From: Seminavis robusta
Taxonomy: Eukaryota > Bacillariophyta > Bacillariophyceae > Naviculales > Naviculaceae
DNA: 64,000 nucleotides
Direction: 5' to 3'
NCBI GenBank assembly: GCA_903772945.1
Contig: CAICTM010000327.1
Span: forward strand, 1-64,000
This document shows positions 1 through 10,570 of this stretch, piece by piece. Position 1 is the stretch's first letter; every line of letters begins with the position of its first letter. The position numbers were made by a program, and so were the translations under genes. The notes beneath the pieces were generated by a model. The model was not told the origin of the DNA. It worked only from the letters and a program-made list of their open reading frames with translations, and made no database searches.

Positions 1-1450
1 TGATGCATCCTGGCGAGACTCGCACAGAACTGACCATCAGCCAACACTACACCTGGAAAGTCTGCGCAAAACTGTGCAGGCCGTATGTCAGCGTTGCCAG
101 AGCTGCCAATGAACAAACCCAAACGCGTAGCTGGGATTGATGCCTCCAAGACTTGCGAGGAAATCCCTTGGAAAGACTAGTATTGACCTGATAGTCCTAC
201 AACGTCGGGATCCTAAGAAAAAGAATTCCTGCACACTTCATTGCTGACAATGATTGCCCGTAACCGGATGTTCGAGATTGCAGAATCCTCCAAGGCACAG
301 ACGAAGTAGCCATCGTCCTAGAACAAACGTGGTTACTCGTACCATGGCCTGCTGAGGTTTCATGGATAAGGACGGAATTCCGCGCAGAGTCGAAAAACTC
401 TCCGGATGAATATGGACTTCGCGCCAAGTTCATCACTACGCGTCTATGGTCGAGCGTGCTATCAAACCATACGTAACTTGATCGCTGTCAAAACATCAAG
501 TGCCAAGACGACCTCGTGAATGGATCCTGGGATGGAGTCCTCACGGTCGTTCGCTTTGCAATGAATGCCACGATTCATACCACCTTGCGTGCAACGCCCG
601 CACAGCTCGTGTTACATCGTGACGCGATTCACAACGTCCGGTTTGAAGCCAACGGAAGTACATAAGGAACGCGCCAACGACTAATCCAACAAACAACGAT
701 AGGAAAACGCGACGCGTGTCCCTCATCAATACAATGTCACGAAAACGTGATGATTCAACGTAAGCACCGCAAGTACGGTCAGCCAAAGTACAAAGGTCCT
801 TACACCTATAGACCGAGTCAATACAATGGCACTGTACGGCTCCGACATGCTACCGCAAATGGCGGCACAGTCTACCAGACTTGGAACATAAGGTATATAC
901 ACCCATACAAGGCCGATCCCCTTGTAGGATTGCCATCGTGCGATGCACATGTTACATCCAAATCTCATGAGAGTGCCCCGCATTTAAATCATATGTTCTC
1001 CTTGTCCGACTGCTGTTGCCCTTCTGTGACCCTTGTCAGGGGGCGAATGCAATACACGGCTCTTAGCCTTTTATTGCGACTCGATCCTAGTATAGGGTTT
1101 GAGTTCGACTCATGACTGAGTCTCTCGTGAATAGTCATTTGGACAGGGTTCTAATGACGCTCTAGTCATACTAGGTTGATGATAACATCGCTCTAGATAT
1201 TTAGCCAGCGTGGAGTACTTCCACGCTACTAGATCCATGCTAGACAAACCTTCACGCGTTCCGTTTTAGGATCGTGGAGAGACGTAGGATTACTACCGCA
1301 ACCTACTCTATCACACTTTATAGTCTCCCGCGGGAGGCCAGATCTACGATCCCTTGATGATGATCTCTCTCGTTGATAGTTTTCATAGCTTTCTAATCTT
1401 TTCTCTCATAACTTTCATTCTCTCAAACTCAAAACACTCGAAAGATCTTT
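1..1450 (+). mobile_element. Ty3/gypsy-like LTR element fossil (integrase part and possible 3' LTR)
   Basis: The left edge reads as the integrase zinc-binding region (a His-Pro-Gly start followed by a Cys pair), then weakly preserved integrase core, and near 747-1000 the integrase C-terminal region (Lys/Tyr-rich, ending near an IHPYK motif). Gypsy-type pol ends in this way, which is the basis for the family call. The stretch from about 1110 to 1450 is non-coding and could be the 3' LTR, but no second LTR lies in the window to confirm it. The element is truncated by the window edge and clearly broken, with several interruptions across the integrase. It looks old. Gag, protease and RT are not visible here. 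Confidence 0.6.
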
Positions 1451-1782
1451 ACACTAGCTTTTAGCGTAGTGCACCTGGTAGATACAAAGTAGTAATTGGT
1501 CATGTGACTGGAAGACTTTTGAAAGAGAGATGGGGTAATGCTGTAATGCTATCGGAGGGTTGGAAAGACAGTATACTTTTTGTATCTTTGAAACAAATTT
1601 AAATTTCACCTGCCTACCTGCGGATCCGGTCACCAATTATTTGTACGCCTGAGGAACCCGAACAGCGAGAGGCAACAAGAAGATACTCTTGGCTATCTGG
1701 TACCGGCAGTACAAATAATTGTGAGGCCAGTCCGATGGCACAAATCGAAAGCTGTTCCACAGAGTGAAAGAGTTTTGAAAGC
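1451..1782. other. Intergenic stretch, upstream of secreted protein gene
   Basis: This 330-bp stretch separates the element fossil from the next gene. I see no coding signal in it. It should hold the promoter of the gene starting at 1783, but no clear TATA-like box stands out. Confidence 0.4.
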
Positions 1783-2535
1783 ATGATGATACTTGACAAA
1801 TCAATTCCACTACTCTTTCTGTTGGCGGCGACTTCTTTGCAGGTCTCCGCCAATGAATGGGCAACCTTCAACGTCAACCCTTCCGGGAGTAATATCTCCA
1901 GCGTGGATGACTTGAAAGCTCACCTCTTTGCCAAGGAAGTTGGAGACGAGTTTGACCTTGATACTGTCATCAACGAGGAGATGTCGGCTTTGCTTACCAA
2001 TGCAATCAACGCCGACAATGCCATGAACTTTACTTACAGGGCATGGCGGAACGCCTCTGAAGCTACTTCTACGGGCACTGCATTCCTCTGCAAACCTCTT
2101 GACTGTGACATCGTCATTTTGGGCATGAAGGCGTGTGATATTGCAGCCGATGAGTGTGCCGCAGCTGCTGCCTACAACGGCCAAGAATGTGCCTCGTTCT
2201 ACTTCTTGAATCCAGAAATTCCGTTCTTACAAGGCGCAGCAGCGGACTGCTCAGGGATCTCATCGGAATATCCCGAATGTCGTGCACAGGATGATAAGGT
2301 AGACGAATTCAGTTATTTGGGGACCTGTACCGTTTGGATCGCGAATCTGATGGACACACCGACGTATTCTCCGGTCGAGGAGGACGTCGAGGAGGAAACG
2401 GCTTCATCAACCTCATCAGGGGAGAGTCCTGCTCCAACACCCGCTCCTGGAGGCACTTCATCAACCAGTGCAGCAGATCATCTCGTTCTTTTGGTCCCAT
2501 TGGCTGCTTCTATGATTTGTATGTGCTTTCTTTGA
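1783..2535 (+). CDS. Secreted, probably GPI-anchored protein of unknown function
   Basis: This 250-residue intronless ORF starts with a good signal peptide (about residues 1-23, ending VSAN). The mature part has about ten Cys in its middle third and three N-glycosylation sequons (NIS, NFT, NAS). A low-complexity Glu/Ser/Thr/Pro stalk follows, and the protein ends in a hydrophobic run (LVLLVPLAASMICMCFL) with no charged tail. Signal peptide, Cys-rich body, Ser/Thr/Pro stalk and hydrophobic end together suggest a GPI-anchored surface protein; a type I membrane protein with a very short tail is the alternative. A second Met directly follows the first. I recognise no family. The same overall plan recurs in the larger protein at 58820-60877, but the sequences do not look related. 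Confidence 0.75.
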   Translation: MMILDKSIPLLFLLAATSLQVSANEWATFNVNPSGSNISSVDDLKAHLFAKEVGDEFDLDTVINEEMSALLTNAINADNAMNFTYRAWRNASEATSTGTAFLCKPLDCDIVILGMKACDIAADECAAAAAYNGQECASFYFLNPEIPFLQGAAADCSGISSEYPECRAQDDKVDEFSYLGTCTVWIANLMDTPTYSPVEEDVEEETASSTSSGESPAPTPAPGGTSSTSAADHLVLLVPLAASMICMCFL

Positions 2536-3731
2536 GATGCATTGAGGAGAATTATTAGTGCTTCTGTGGTTTTCTTTGGCTTTGAGTTGACGGAATGAGT
2601 GTAACAATGAAGAAGATAAGGGATCGATTCGATTTGATTGAATCATTCGATTCGATTCTGCCCTTCCAATATGGTGGAGATGTACGTGTACCGGTACAGC
2701 CGCATGCATAATCTAACTAAGAATGGTTTTGTGTTCTGGGACGGAGGATGCTGGATGCAACACCGATAAACAAACTCTGGCTGGCTAGCTACTGGTAGCC
2801 AGTTGAATGAGCGAACAAGTGTGGCGTGGAACTCTTTATAAAGTCATCTGGCAGAGCGCCATTGGCTTGAAACGCCTCCTTCGACGGTACTATCGAATCC
2901 AGCATGAACGACACCAAATTGCAATCTATGGCGCCTTCTTTCACCTTTAGTTTCCCCCTCCAATCCAAGTTTCCGCTGAGAAAGTACAGTTCACCTTTTC
3001 CTGTTAGCTCCCTTCACGCATGACTTCACAAGAAAGGGCAATCCCAGAGTTGAAATCGTTGGACAAGCAACATTGACAAGTGCTGACTGCTGCGGCTCGC
3101 TACTGCACCCACCAACCGTACTTTAGAACATCGCTTACAGGCATAACGTTTGGCTTGGAGCTGCTCGTCGACCCATGTGGTACCGGCGAGCAGCATGCAC
3201 ATCCGCCTATATAAGACAGAGAATAGTGACTAAAACTGGCTGCGGTGCGGCCTCACAACCGAATGCGCCATAACGGTAGGTGCCACCCTACATACCGGTA
3301 CAGCCGTACCGTACTAGTATGGCATCGTTCGTTCTCGTCAAATAGATTTCCCATTGCTCCATTCTGGAGCAACACAGTAACACAGCCCCTTTCCAAAAAG
3401 AGTTTGGTCGTTGTGTTCCTCATGAGAGCTTGACCTCTGCCGGCTTCCGAAAATAATACATAGGCAAAGCTCCATTTATTATTTAAGAGCATTTATCAGG
3501 GTCTGGTCGTTGAGCATAGTAATTAAGGATTCCGATATCGCTTCTTTTTCGGTTAATCTAATTTCACAATGTATGAGAAAGCTCAAGCGGGGCGACTCTC
3601 CAAATTCCAGGTGCCGCCTCTGCAAATTCTTCGAACAGTTGAGTTTTTGCCCATGACCTTGGCCATTTTTGTCATCCAAAAGACAGACTTGTTCGTCGAG
3701 TAAGGTATTGGAGTTGTTGTTGCTTGGCATC
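2536..3731. other. Intergenic region with two TATA-like boxes
   Basis: About 1.2 kb with no convincing gene. TTTATAAAG lies at about 2834-2842 and TATATAAG at 3208-3215; either could serve the membrane protein gene downstream, though both are far from its ATG. An in-frame upstream Met exists at 3669. Short palindromic TACCGG/GTACCG words occur near 2690, 3180 and 3295. Confidence 0.35.
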
Positions 3732-5582
3732 ATGAAAGCTTTAGATTTGGTTGTCCTTTTATTGGGTTGTTTCCTTGTGGCAAGCCCACCACTGGCGACG
3801 GCAGCTTCGTCCATCCGCGGAAGATCTTTGCTGCCACATCCCCCCCCTCCTCCTCCGCCGCCGCCTAATCCTCCTAATCCCAATCCTCCTAATCCCAATC
3901 CTCCTAATCCTCCGAAGCCTCCGAAGCATCCAATGAATCCTCCCCCTCCCCTTCCCAAGGGTTCCAGTGGTGGTGGTTCCAGTGGTAGTGGTGGTTCAAG
4001 TGGTGGTGGTTCCAGTGGTGGCAGTGGCGGCAGCGGCGGATCCAGTGGTGGCAGTTCCAGTGGCGGTAGTTCCAGTGGTGGTGGATCCTCTGGCGGTGGA
4101 TCATCTGGTGGTGGATCCTCTTCTTCGTCTGGAGGTGGTGGTGGTGCTAGCGATAGTCCTGGTCCTGGACCTGCGATTGCAACGGTCAAGGCGTTGTATA
4201 CGTCGGGTTTGTTGTTGGCTCTAGTTGGATCCGTGGCAGTCGGAGCGCTGGCCTACATGCTTCTCTTTGCACGGCGGCGTAGAAGGCGAGCACCAAAAAC
4301 CATTGACAAAAGTAGTCTCATCGATACCAAGGCAGCATCCAGGCCATACTTGAAAGAGGCGCCTTCCGAGGTGTATTCATCAACGTCCGATTCGTCTTCA
4401 GACGAAGATTCCTGCACGGATATTGAACTAGCTCGCACCAAGTCGTCCTTTGATGCGCGCAAACCAATGATACAAAATTTGATGAAAGATGACAGTCATT
4501 GGAAACCCATTGGCGGTGGGATCTACCTGCCCCCAGTCCACGAGAAGGCACCAGTTGTGATGCCCAAGAAGCCGACCAAGCAGACGACCAAGCAGACGAC
4601 CAAGCAGACGACCAAGAAAACGACCAAGAAAACGACCAAGAAGACCACCAAGCAGGAGAATAAGCGACTTCCTAGGAAGTCCCGCCGAGCAGAGGAAAAT
4701 CAAGATGCAGAAGCCCCGTGGAACCCAATTGGTGGAGGCATTTATCTATCACCGTCCAAAACTACTACTGAGAACAAGACAAACACACAAACACAATCAG
4801 TGAAGACAGACGAGGCTGACAGAGGAACACGTAACGAGGCATCACTTAAGGAGGAAGAATCTGACCAAGAAGAACCTAAGATTCAAACGGAAGAAGAGTG
4901 GAAACCCATTGGCGGGGGCATTTATCTATCTCCCCCGGGTACACTAACTACTGAGAACAATAGAAACGTAGAGAACCCACCCCACAATGACAAGGCAGAA
5001 GAGGTTCGCAGAGGAAAATCTGAGGAGGCAAGCCCATTAGCTATTGCGACGGAAGAGGAGTCTGAAAAAGAACAAGATAAGGAGGAGGATGTGGAACCAG
5101 AGAATCCTACGACGGAAGACCCACCTCAGAGTACCCTCATTGGTAGTCCGCAGGAGGATGAGGATGACAATGACCACACAACCAAAGAACCACGCAAAGA
5201 TGTGGCCTTGGTTGGAGATCCGGAATGTAAGGAAACAGACAGTTTATGTTCCAAAGGAAGCAACTCCATTGCATCCACAGCAACCTTCACAGAGGACCTC
5301 CATGAAGTACCTCCACATACCACTTGTACCGTTTGTTTCAAGGAAGCGTTTGGTGTTATGAAGGCCTGTCAATGTGGCAGGATCGAATGTAACAAGTACG
5401 CACACCTGACTTGTGCCATGCGAATCAATCCAACACTATCAGTATCCTATCCTGGCACTCCACCACCAATGCTTCCCACTGTACTCTGTTCCGGAGGCCA
5501 AACCTACCTCAAGAAAGAGCCGCTCGAAAGTAAAGCGGAACAGGTATCTTCTCCTTATACAAGGAAATGGGATTACGTTTGA
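3732..5582 (+). CDS. Single-pass membrane protein: Pro-rich and Gly/Ser-rich exterior, WxPIGGGIYL repeats, C-terminal Cys/His cluster
   Basis: I chose the ATG at 3732 because it gives a strong signal peptide (MKALDLVVLLLGCFLVAS); an in-frame ATG at 3669 would put 21 residues before it. The product is 616 residues. After the signal come a polyproline stretch, PPNPN repeats and a long Gly/Ser-rich block, all typical of an extracellular wall-associated region. One transmembrane helix lies at about residues 157-178, followed at once by an Arg-rich stop-transfer run. The cytosolic part carries three copies of W[KN]PIGGGIYL[SP]P at about residues 257, 330 and 390, a KQTTKQTTK/KKTTK tract, and long acidic Glu/Asp-rich stretches. 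Near the C-terminus (about 532-562) is a Cys/His cluster, CxxC...CxC...C...HxxC, that could bind zinc (RING- or C1-like spacing). I recognise no named family. A wall-to-cytoplasm linker or sensor is an inference only. Confidence 0.8.
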   Translation: MKALDLVVLLLGCFLVASPPLATAASSIRGRSLLPHPPPPPPPPPNPPNPNPPNPNPPNPPKPPKHPMNPPPPLPKGSSGGGSSGSGGSSGGGSSGGSGGSGGSSGGSSSGGSSSGGGSSGGGSSGGGSSSSSGGGGGASDSPGPGPAIATVKALYTSGLLLALVGSVAVGALAYMLLFARRRRRRAPKTIDKSSLIDTKAASRPYLKEAPSEVYSSTSDSSSDEDSCTDIELARTKSSFDARKPMIQNLMKDDSHWKPIGGGIYLPPVHEKAPVVMPKKPTKQTTKQTTKQTTKKTTKKTTKKTTKQENKRLPRKSRRAEENQDAEAPWNPIGGGIYLSPSKTTTENKTNTQTQSVKTDEADRGTRNEASLKEEESDQEEPKIQTEEEWKPIGGGIYLSPPGTLTTENNRNVENPPHNDKAEEVRRGKSEEASPLAIATEEESEKEQDKEEDVEPENPTTEDPPQSTLIGSPQEDEDDNDHTTKEPRKDVALVGDPECKETDSLCSKGSNSIASTATFTEDLHEVPPHTTCTVCFKEAFGVMKACQCGRIECNKYAHLTCAMRINPTLSVSYPGTPPPMLPTVLCSGGQTYLKKEPLESKAEQVSSPYTRKWDYV

Positions 5583-6227
5583 GGAAATCAATCAATTCGG
5601 CCTTGAAAGTTGCACCTTTGCCAAATACTGCACAGTCACGCTACATATCAGCATACACACACGAAAACATCAAAGGCTCTCTTCTTGAGTCACGCGCTGT
5701 ACATTGACTTTTGATGGGACAATCGCTATAGAGCCTTTTAAAATCAGTCAACACATCATAAACCATACCCACCATTGAACCAGGGGCACCCCCCCCCCCC
5801 GTTCTATCTGTTGCCTCTTTTCTTTTCTTTTCTTTTCTCGAGCGGTGGTTGGCGCGAGGCAAATTTCAGTTAGCTTCGGGCTCGACCGCTCGCTTCGACG
5901 AGATTTGTAAAATGAACGCCCCGCACGGGCCTTCTGGGTTGCTTTGGTACGAACGCTCTCGAAAAACGGGACGGGGCGCTTGGCACGGAAACTACTGCAC
6001 GAAACAAGCTACATGTACGATCAGGGGGGGGGGGCTTCCGGAGTAATTCGGGAAACAAGGAATCTAAAATTTCTCTACAGGCCAGCCAGGGCAAGGCGAA
6101 CGGCAAGACAAAGACGCGTGGCAGCGGGTGTGGCCTCCTCTGCAGCATCGCCCCGTTTCGCTGTTGCCTTGCCTTGGGTTCTTCCTGCGTTTTATCTTCG
6201 ATGGGGGAATGCGTGCGTAATGCTTCC
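5583..6227. other. Convergent intergenic region with homopolymer and microsatellite tracts
   Basis: The region lies between two converging genes. It contains a run of C near 5790-5800, a TTTTC microsatellite at about 5815-5836 and a run of G near 6025-6034. I see no gene. Confidence 0.4.
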
Positions 6228-7700
6228 TCACGGCTGCCGATGAAGGAGATCGGCAAACAACCCGGCGCCGCCTTTGAGAGAGACATCCCCTTGGCGCTGC
6301 AGCTGCTGAACGCGCTTGGCCATCAGTCCAGCCTCCTCTTTGGCGCTCGTGCCCCCACCTCGTCGTCCTGCTGCCGCGAGCAGTTCAATAAAGCTGTAAT
6401 CGATATCAAAACAACTCAAATCAACATGCTGTGGTTTGATCTCGCTGATCAAGCCCTGCACTTCCTCCGCGCTACAGCTTGGAACACAAGCATACCCAAT
6501 GGCGTCGCTGCAAAACTCCACCACCACAGCCTCGCTGTCGATTGTCGGCTCGCCCGGATCCTGTTCGCCATCATTGTTGTTTCGATCTTCGAATTCAGTG
6601 ATCGAATTGCGTCTTGGTAAGTAGCGGTTTGGGGATAACATGAGGGCGCAATGTTGTCGGCATAGGGTCCCCAAATGTTAAACTTGTCGGGGCAGAGCTG
6701 GTAGACTGTCAGAATCCGCAGAAGGCTGGAGGGCACCCAGTCGTTTTGTTGGCATCGGAGTGGTACACGCGTCCAAGTGGCAGTGATCGCGACTTGTTCC
6801 ACTGTGCTTCCACTGCAAGTAACGTCTTCATAAAGTTCCAACAGCTGCCCACCAGGAGCCGCGGGCATGGTACATTCGATAGTTCCGCCATCGACAATAG
6901 AGCATGTTTCCAATTGCGTCCAATAGCCCAGGACTCCTCCTCCTCCACATTGGACCGTGAAAGAGTAGTCGCCGGTGGCATCACATCCGCTTTCTTGGTA
7001 GCCGGCGATGACGCGATAGGACACGGTACAATGGTCTTGTCGTGGGCAAAGTAAGGCGAAGATCCCGCGCTGTGCGCTTCTTGGGTGGCAAGGGCAGTCA
7101 CCTTGGGTAATGTCCAACCGCTGCACGCAGCAAAACTCCCGATGAGGTCGTAACAAGAAGCGGAAAAGGAGCAGCTGGTGCCGATCATCAGACCACCATT
7201 GGTTGGTCCTTCGCACTCGTGATTCCAAATGGGGAATCTCAGAGGAAAGTAATAGTCACCCCTCAGCGTAAGATCCAGCTCGAGGATATCCGAGACCGAC
7301 CGGATCTCGATGTAGCGAGTAAGGGAATCGAGATAGTTGTTTGCTGCATAGGTAGTCTCGGGCATGCTGGCGGATATAGACAGGACGTCTTCCGGGGTCC
7401 CCACACAGGCGACAGAGACATGGGTGTTCAATGCGTTGACGCCGCGATTGGTAGGGATAAAATTGGAACAAACCAAGGTTTCCGACTGCAGTTCGCAGTC
7501 GCACACAAGAGACGGGGAACGGCGCCACCACCGCACTCAATTTCCACTGGCGCTATCTCAAAAGCTGGACTCGCCAGAGCCAACCAGGAGAACGACACCA
7601 AGTAGCGGGCTTCTACAAGGGGCGGCGGCGCTTCTGCCAACCCAGAGGCCGAAGCGAGGCAAGAGCAGGAGAGGAGCAACAAAGCAGGGAACGTCTTCAT
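6228..7700 (-). pseudogene. Secreted Cys-rich protein gene that changes frame three times
   Basis: Translation starts well at 7700 with a signal peptide (MKTFPALLLLSCSCLASASG) and then passes through three further frames: one from about 7530 to about 7090, one from about 7090 to about 6620, and one from about 6620 to the stop at 6228. Each frame segment has the same character (Cys-rich, extracellular-looking, for example SCSFSASCYDLIG and YQESGCDATGDYSFTVQC), so I read them as one gene of roughly 490 residues. All three changes go the same way, as if one base were missing at each. The junctions leave no room for introns of normal size, so either the gene has decayed or the assembly has three single-base losses. 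I recognise no family. Support for a real ancestral gene is good; support for a functional one is weak. Confidence 0.55.
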
Positions 7701-8237
7701 CGTGATCGAGAACAGAAATAAATGAGATCCTTTGGGAGGAAACGAGGAAACGGATCGGGGGTGGCCCCACCACATTCAGATCTCCAGATCTCTGAGGACT
7801 CCTTGTTGGTGGTCCAATCCGGGCGAGGAATCTCAGACTTGCTCGCACGACAGAAGTGCTGTAAGTAAATGAGATGCCTGTGTACAGTCGTACCGGTACC
7901 GGTACCGGTACGCCTGGAGTGCAAGCGTCGTCGAGAAGAGCAAAACAGACCTTTTCGGAGGCGGTGTGGCGGTCCATGTGGGCGAGGAATGAGACTTGCC
8001 TTGAGTAGTTAGTTGAAATGATATCCAAGACTGAGTCTCTCGATCCACGACTGGTGCGAAGGAGGTCAGAAATAAGCCAGTGGAGACGGAAAAGGGGGTA
8101 TTGCACCAGGCCCCAAGCACGGATGGCAAGAAGATGGAAACAGCTGGTAGCTAGGGCAAGTTAGTCTTGTCACGAGCCTACGATCAATTCCCCAGACCAC
8201 AAAACATCACGAAACGATAGTCTAGCTAGTTTATTTC
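7701..8237. other. Intergenic region with GGTACC palindrome run
   Basis: This stretch lies between two minus-strand genes. A run of alternating TACCGG/GGTACC occurs at about 7891-7911. I see no coding signal beyond unlikely short ORFs. Confidence 0.4.
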
Positions 8238-10334
8238 TCAAATCCCATCGTAGTATACCTGGAGCTGTTCGGCTTGCGGATTCCCCGTTCCCAACACGGA
8301 AATGAACTCCTCCAGGGCGGCCTTGACGACGGCGATTCCCGACTGTTTCATGGACAGTTGCGACAAGATGCGTTCATGACACCGTTTGGATCCGACACAA
8401 CAAAACCCGGCAATGGCTCCCAGTCGATGAAAAATATCACCGCCACCTCGAAGTTTGGCCTCCAATGCGGCATCTTTGGCCAGGGCATCATCGAGTTCTT
8501 CTTCGACATCGGATTTCCAGAATTTGAATTCGGCCAAGCGTTCTTTTTGATCGTATGACAGCAGCAGCTCCACGAGTCGATCGCACTTGTCGTCGTCGAG
8601 GAATTTGGCCAGAAGTCGTTGTTTGGCATCTTGTGGCGACTTGTCCGTCAAGTGTCGTGTGAGGGCATAAAGGATCCGAATGGTTTGATTGTCCATCGCG
8701 TGTAGCCATTCCTTTTTGGCTTTGGTAATGGCGGATTTCTTCTTATTATTAGTGTTGTCGTTATTCTTCTTGGCCCAGCTGAGAATGGCAGGTTTGGGGA
8801 GTTGCCGACCCATGTAGAGTGGGAAAAAGTACTTGAGTCCATTGGCTTGTGCGACGAGGTGTTCGGCCGCCTTTTGGTAGACGGCATGACTTCCCGAGAA
8901 ATCCAGTAGTTTGAGCGCCACACCTCCGGCATGGACTTTTTCCTTCAAACATCGCAACACCAGCTCGATTCCTTGGGCATCGAGAAATGCCTGCACGTTG
9001 GGTGGCGAAAATGTCAGGGCCGCTTCGATGCAAATGACGGCATTCTCGAGTGCTTCGACCTCGGTTTCGTTGGCGGGTTGTTGTTTCCGAAAGGGTGCAA
9101 TTCCATTCACGAGCAATATTTCCATTCCGTCAATGGTCTTGTCGTTCTGTTTTTCTGTTTGGTCATTATTATTATCCTCCTCTTCCTCCTCCTCCAAGGC
9201 CGATTTGTAAGCGGGTAATTGGGTCCAGTTGGGATGGATGGTATGAACTTCCTCTCTCTGTACAAGAAAGGCCAGTATTTCGAGTGCACGATCTTTGGAG
9301 GGTGTATTGTCTTGAATCTGTAGAAAGAGCCATGATAAGAAGGGCGTCTCTTTCACGAGTTTGGCAGCCACCGAATGATCGTCGGAATCTACGAGAAAAG
9401 TAGGATTGTCATTGTCGTTTGTGGTTTGGAGCGTGAGATCCATTTCGAGCAAGTTTTCCATGAGTGATAGAACATCTTGGACGCCCTTTCCAATTCCCTC
9501 CTGCGCTTCTTGCTTTTCGGTGGTTTGCTGTAGCCGTTTGAGATTGCCTACAATGAGTTCCATCAAGTGCTGTAGAGTGAGTTTGGCCAAACATAAGACG
9601 GGTTGATTTCTTGCATGTTGAGAAGACAGTGTGGTGTCCAAGAGAGCTGGATCCAATAGTTCCAGTAACAGTGCCACAAGAGTGGAAACCACGTCCGCGT
9701 TGGGGTGCATGCAAAGCTGCGTGAAAGTGTCGGACCACAGAGTGTCGTTGCTTTTGTTGTTTGTGAGAGGAGGATACAGATTGGTAGGATCCGCTGCAAT
9801 GGGCTGCAGTGCTGCGATGGCTTCATAGAGCGCCACTTCACTGTCCATGTAGAGCTCTGGTTCGTCCGGATGCTGCGATCGCTGGATTTGATTCTTCTCG
9901 TTGGCTTTCTGTAGATTCTTAATGGCATTCTGCACGCCTTTGGAAGTCAAATCAATGACTTTGGTGTGATTTTCTTTGGCAGCTTGTTCCGCTTCTTCCA
10001 GTAGAGTGCTGTTATTGCTGTTATTCTTGGATGGAATGGTTCGGACCGTGTTTTGATCTTCCGCAAATACAACAGATCGCTTGGCTCTTTTCGCAGAAGG
10101 AAGATCCACAGGAGATACCATCTTGTGCTTGTTATTGGCAGCTTTCGTAGCACTACTAGTAGTTTGTTCTTTCTGCTGATGTGGATCCAAATGATACCCA
10201 AGCCCGGTTTTCTTTACAGTCCCGAAAAAGTAACCAGGCTTGGAGCCTTGCCATGTCTTGGCTGGAATGAACGAAACCAGATCATCACCACTGACACCCG
10301 CCTTCTTAGCCTTGACTGAACTTGAAGACACCAT
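8238..10334 (-). CDS. CTNNBL1: Beta-catenin-like protein 1 (CTNNBL1), spliceosomal Prp19/CDC5L complex component
   Basis: This 698-residue intronless ORF matches CTNNBL1 in layout and local sequence. A stretch near the middle (YMDSEVALYEAIAALQPIA, then a Tyr-Pro-Pro-Leu element and ADVVSTLVALLLELLD) lines up with the human FMESELDLNDIIQEM...TDVSIAVVDLLQELTD region, and further armadillo-type helices follow to the end. The family carries an atypical armadillo fold and works in the nucleus with CDC5L and Prp19 in pre-mRNA splicing. The protein is longer than human CTNNBL1 (563 residues) mainly because of a Lys-rich N-terminal extension and acidic Asn/Asp inserts (for example EEEEEEDNNNDQ). The N-terminus has a short PAKTWQGSKPGYFFGT motif of unknown meaning. 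The call rests on remembered family sequence, not on a search. Confidence 0.82.
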   Translation of the reverse strand: MVSSSSVKAKKAGVSGDDLVSFIPAKTWQGSKPGYFFGTVKKTGLGYHLDPHQQKEQTTSSATKAANNKHKMVSPVDLPSAKRAKRSVVFAEDQNTVRTIPSKNNSNNSTLLEEAEQAAKENHTKVIDLTSKGVQNAIKNLQKANEKNQIQRSQHPDEPELYMDSEVALYEAIAALQPIAADPTNLYPPLTNNKSNDTLWSDTFTQLCMHPNADVVSTLVALLLELLDPALLDTTLSSQHARNQPVLCLAKLTLQHLMELIVGNLKRLQQTTEKQEAQEGIGKGVQDVLSLMENLLEMDLTLQTTNDNDNPTFLVDSDDHSVAAKLVKETPFLSWLFLQIQDNTPSKDRALEILAFLVQREEVHTIHPNWTQLPAYKSALEEEEEEDNNNDQTEKQNDKTIDGMEILLVNGIAPFRKQQPANETEVEALENAVICIEAALTFSPPNVQAFLDAQGIELVLRCLKEKVHAGGVALKLLDFSGSHAVYQKAAEHLVAQANGLKYFFPLYMGRQLPKPAILSWAKKNNDNTNNKKKSAITKAKKEWLHAMDNQTIRILYALTRHLTDKSPQDAKQRLLAKFLDDDKCDRLVELLLSYDQKERLAEFKFWKSDVEEELDDALAKDAALEAKLRGGGDIFHRLGAIAGFCCVGSKRCHERILSQLSMKQSGIAVVKAALEEFISVLGTGNPQAEQLQVYYDGI

Positions 10335-10570
10335 ACTAGTAGTACCTGCTAGCTCGCTAGCTAGCTACTAGAGACGAGTGTAGTTTCTGGGTGGCTGGAC
10401 TTGGTTTTGATGCTCTGATGAAGATGAATGCTTGCCATTGTCTCCTCGATCGATTGCTGCTCAGAGATCCTATTCGACTCATTGGAATGCCTTGTCGTGG
10501 CTGAAAATCCATACAAAAGATTTTTAAAAAAAGCCATCAGGCCGGCAAGACATTGCTACGGCAAATCATG

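Noticed and set aside
3479-4189. 236-residue minus-strand Pro/Gly-rich ORF
   Set aside because: It is the complement of the Pro-rich and Gly/Ser-rich repeats of the plus-strand membrane protein and has no independent features.
6449-7228. Introns as the reason for frame changes in the secreted protein gene
   Set aside because: The gene-like frames abut or overlap within a few tens of bases, leaving no room for introns of the size seen elsewhere in the window.
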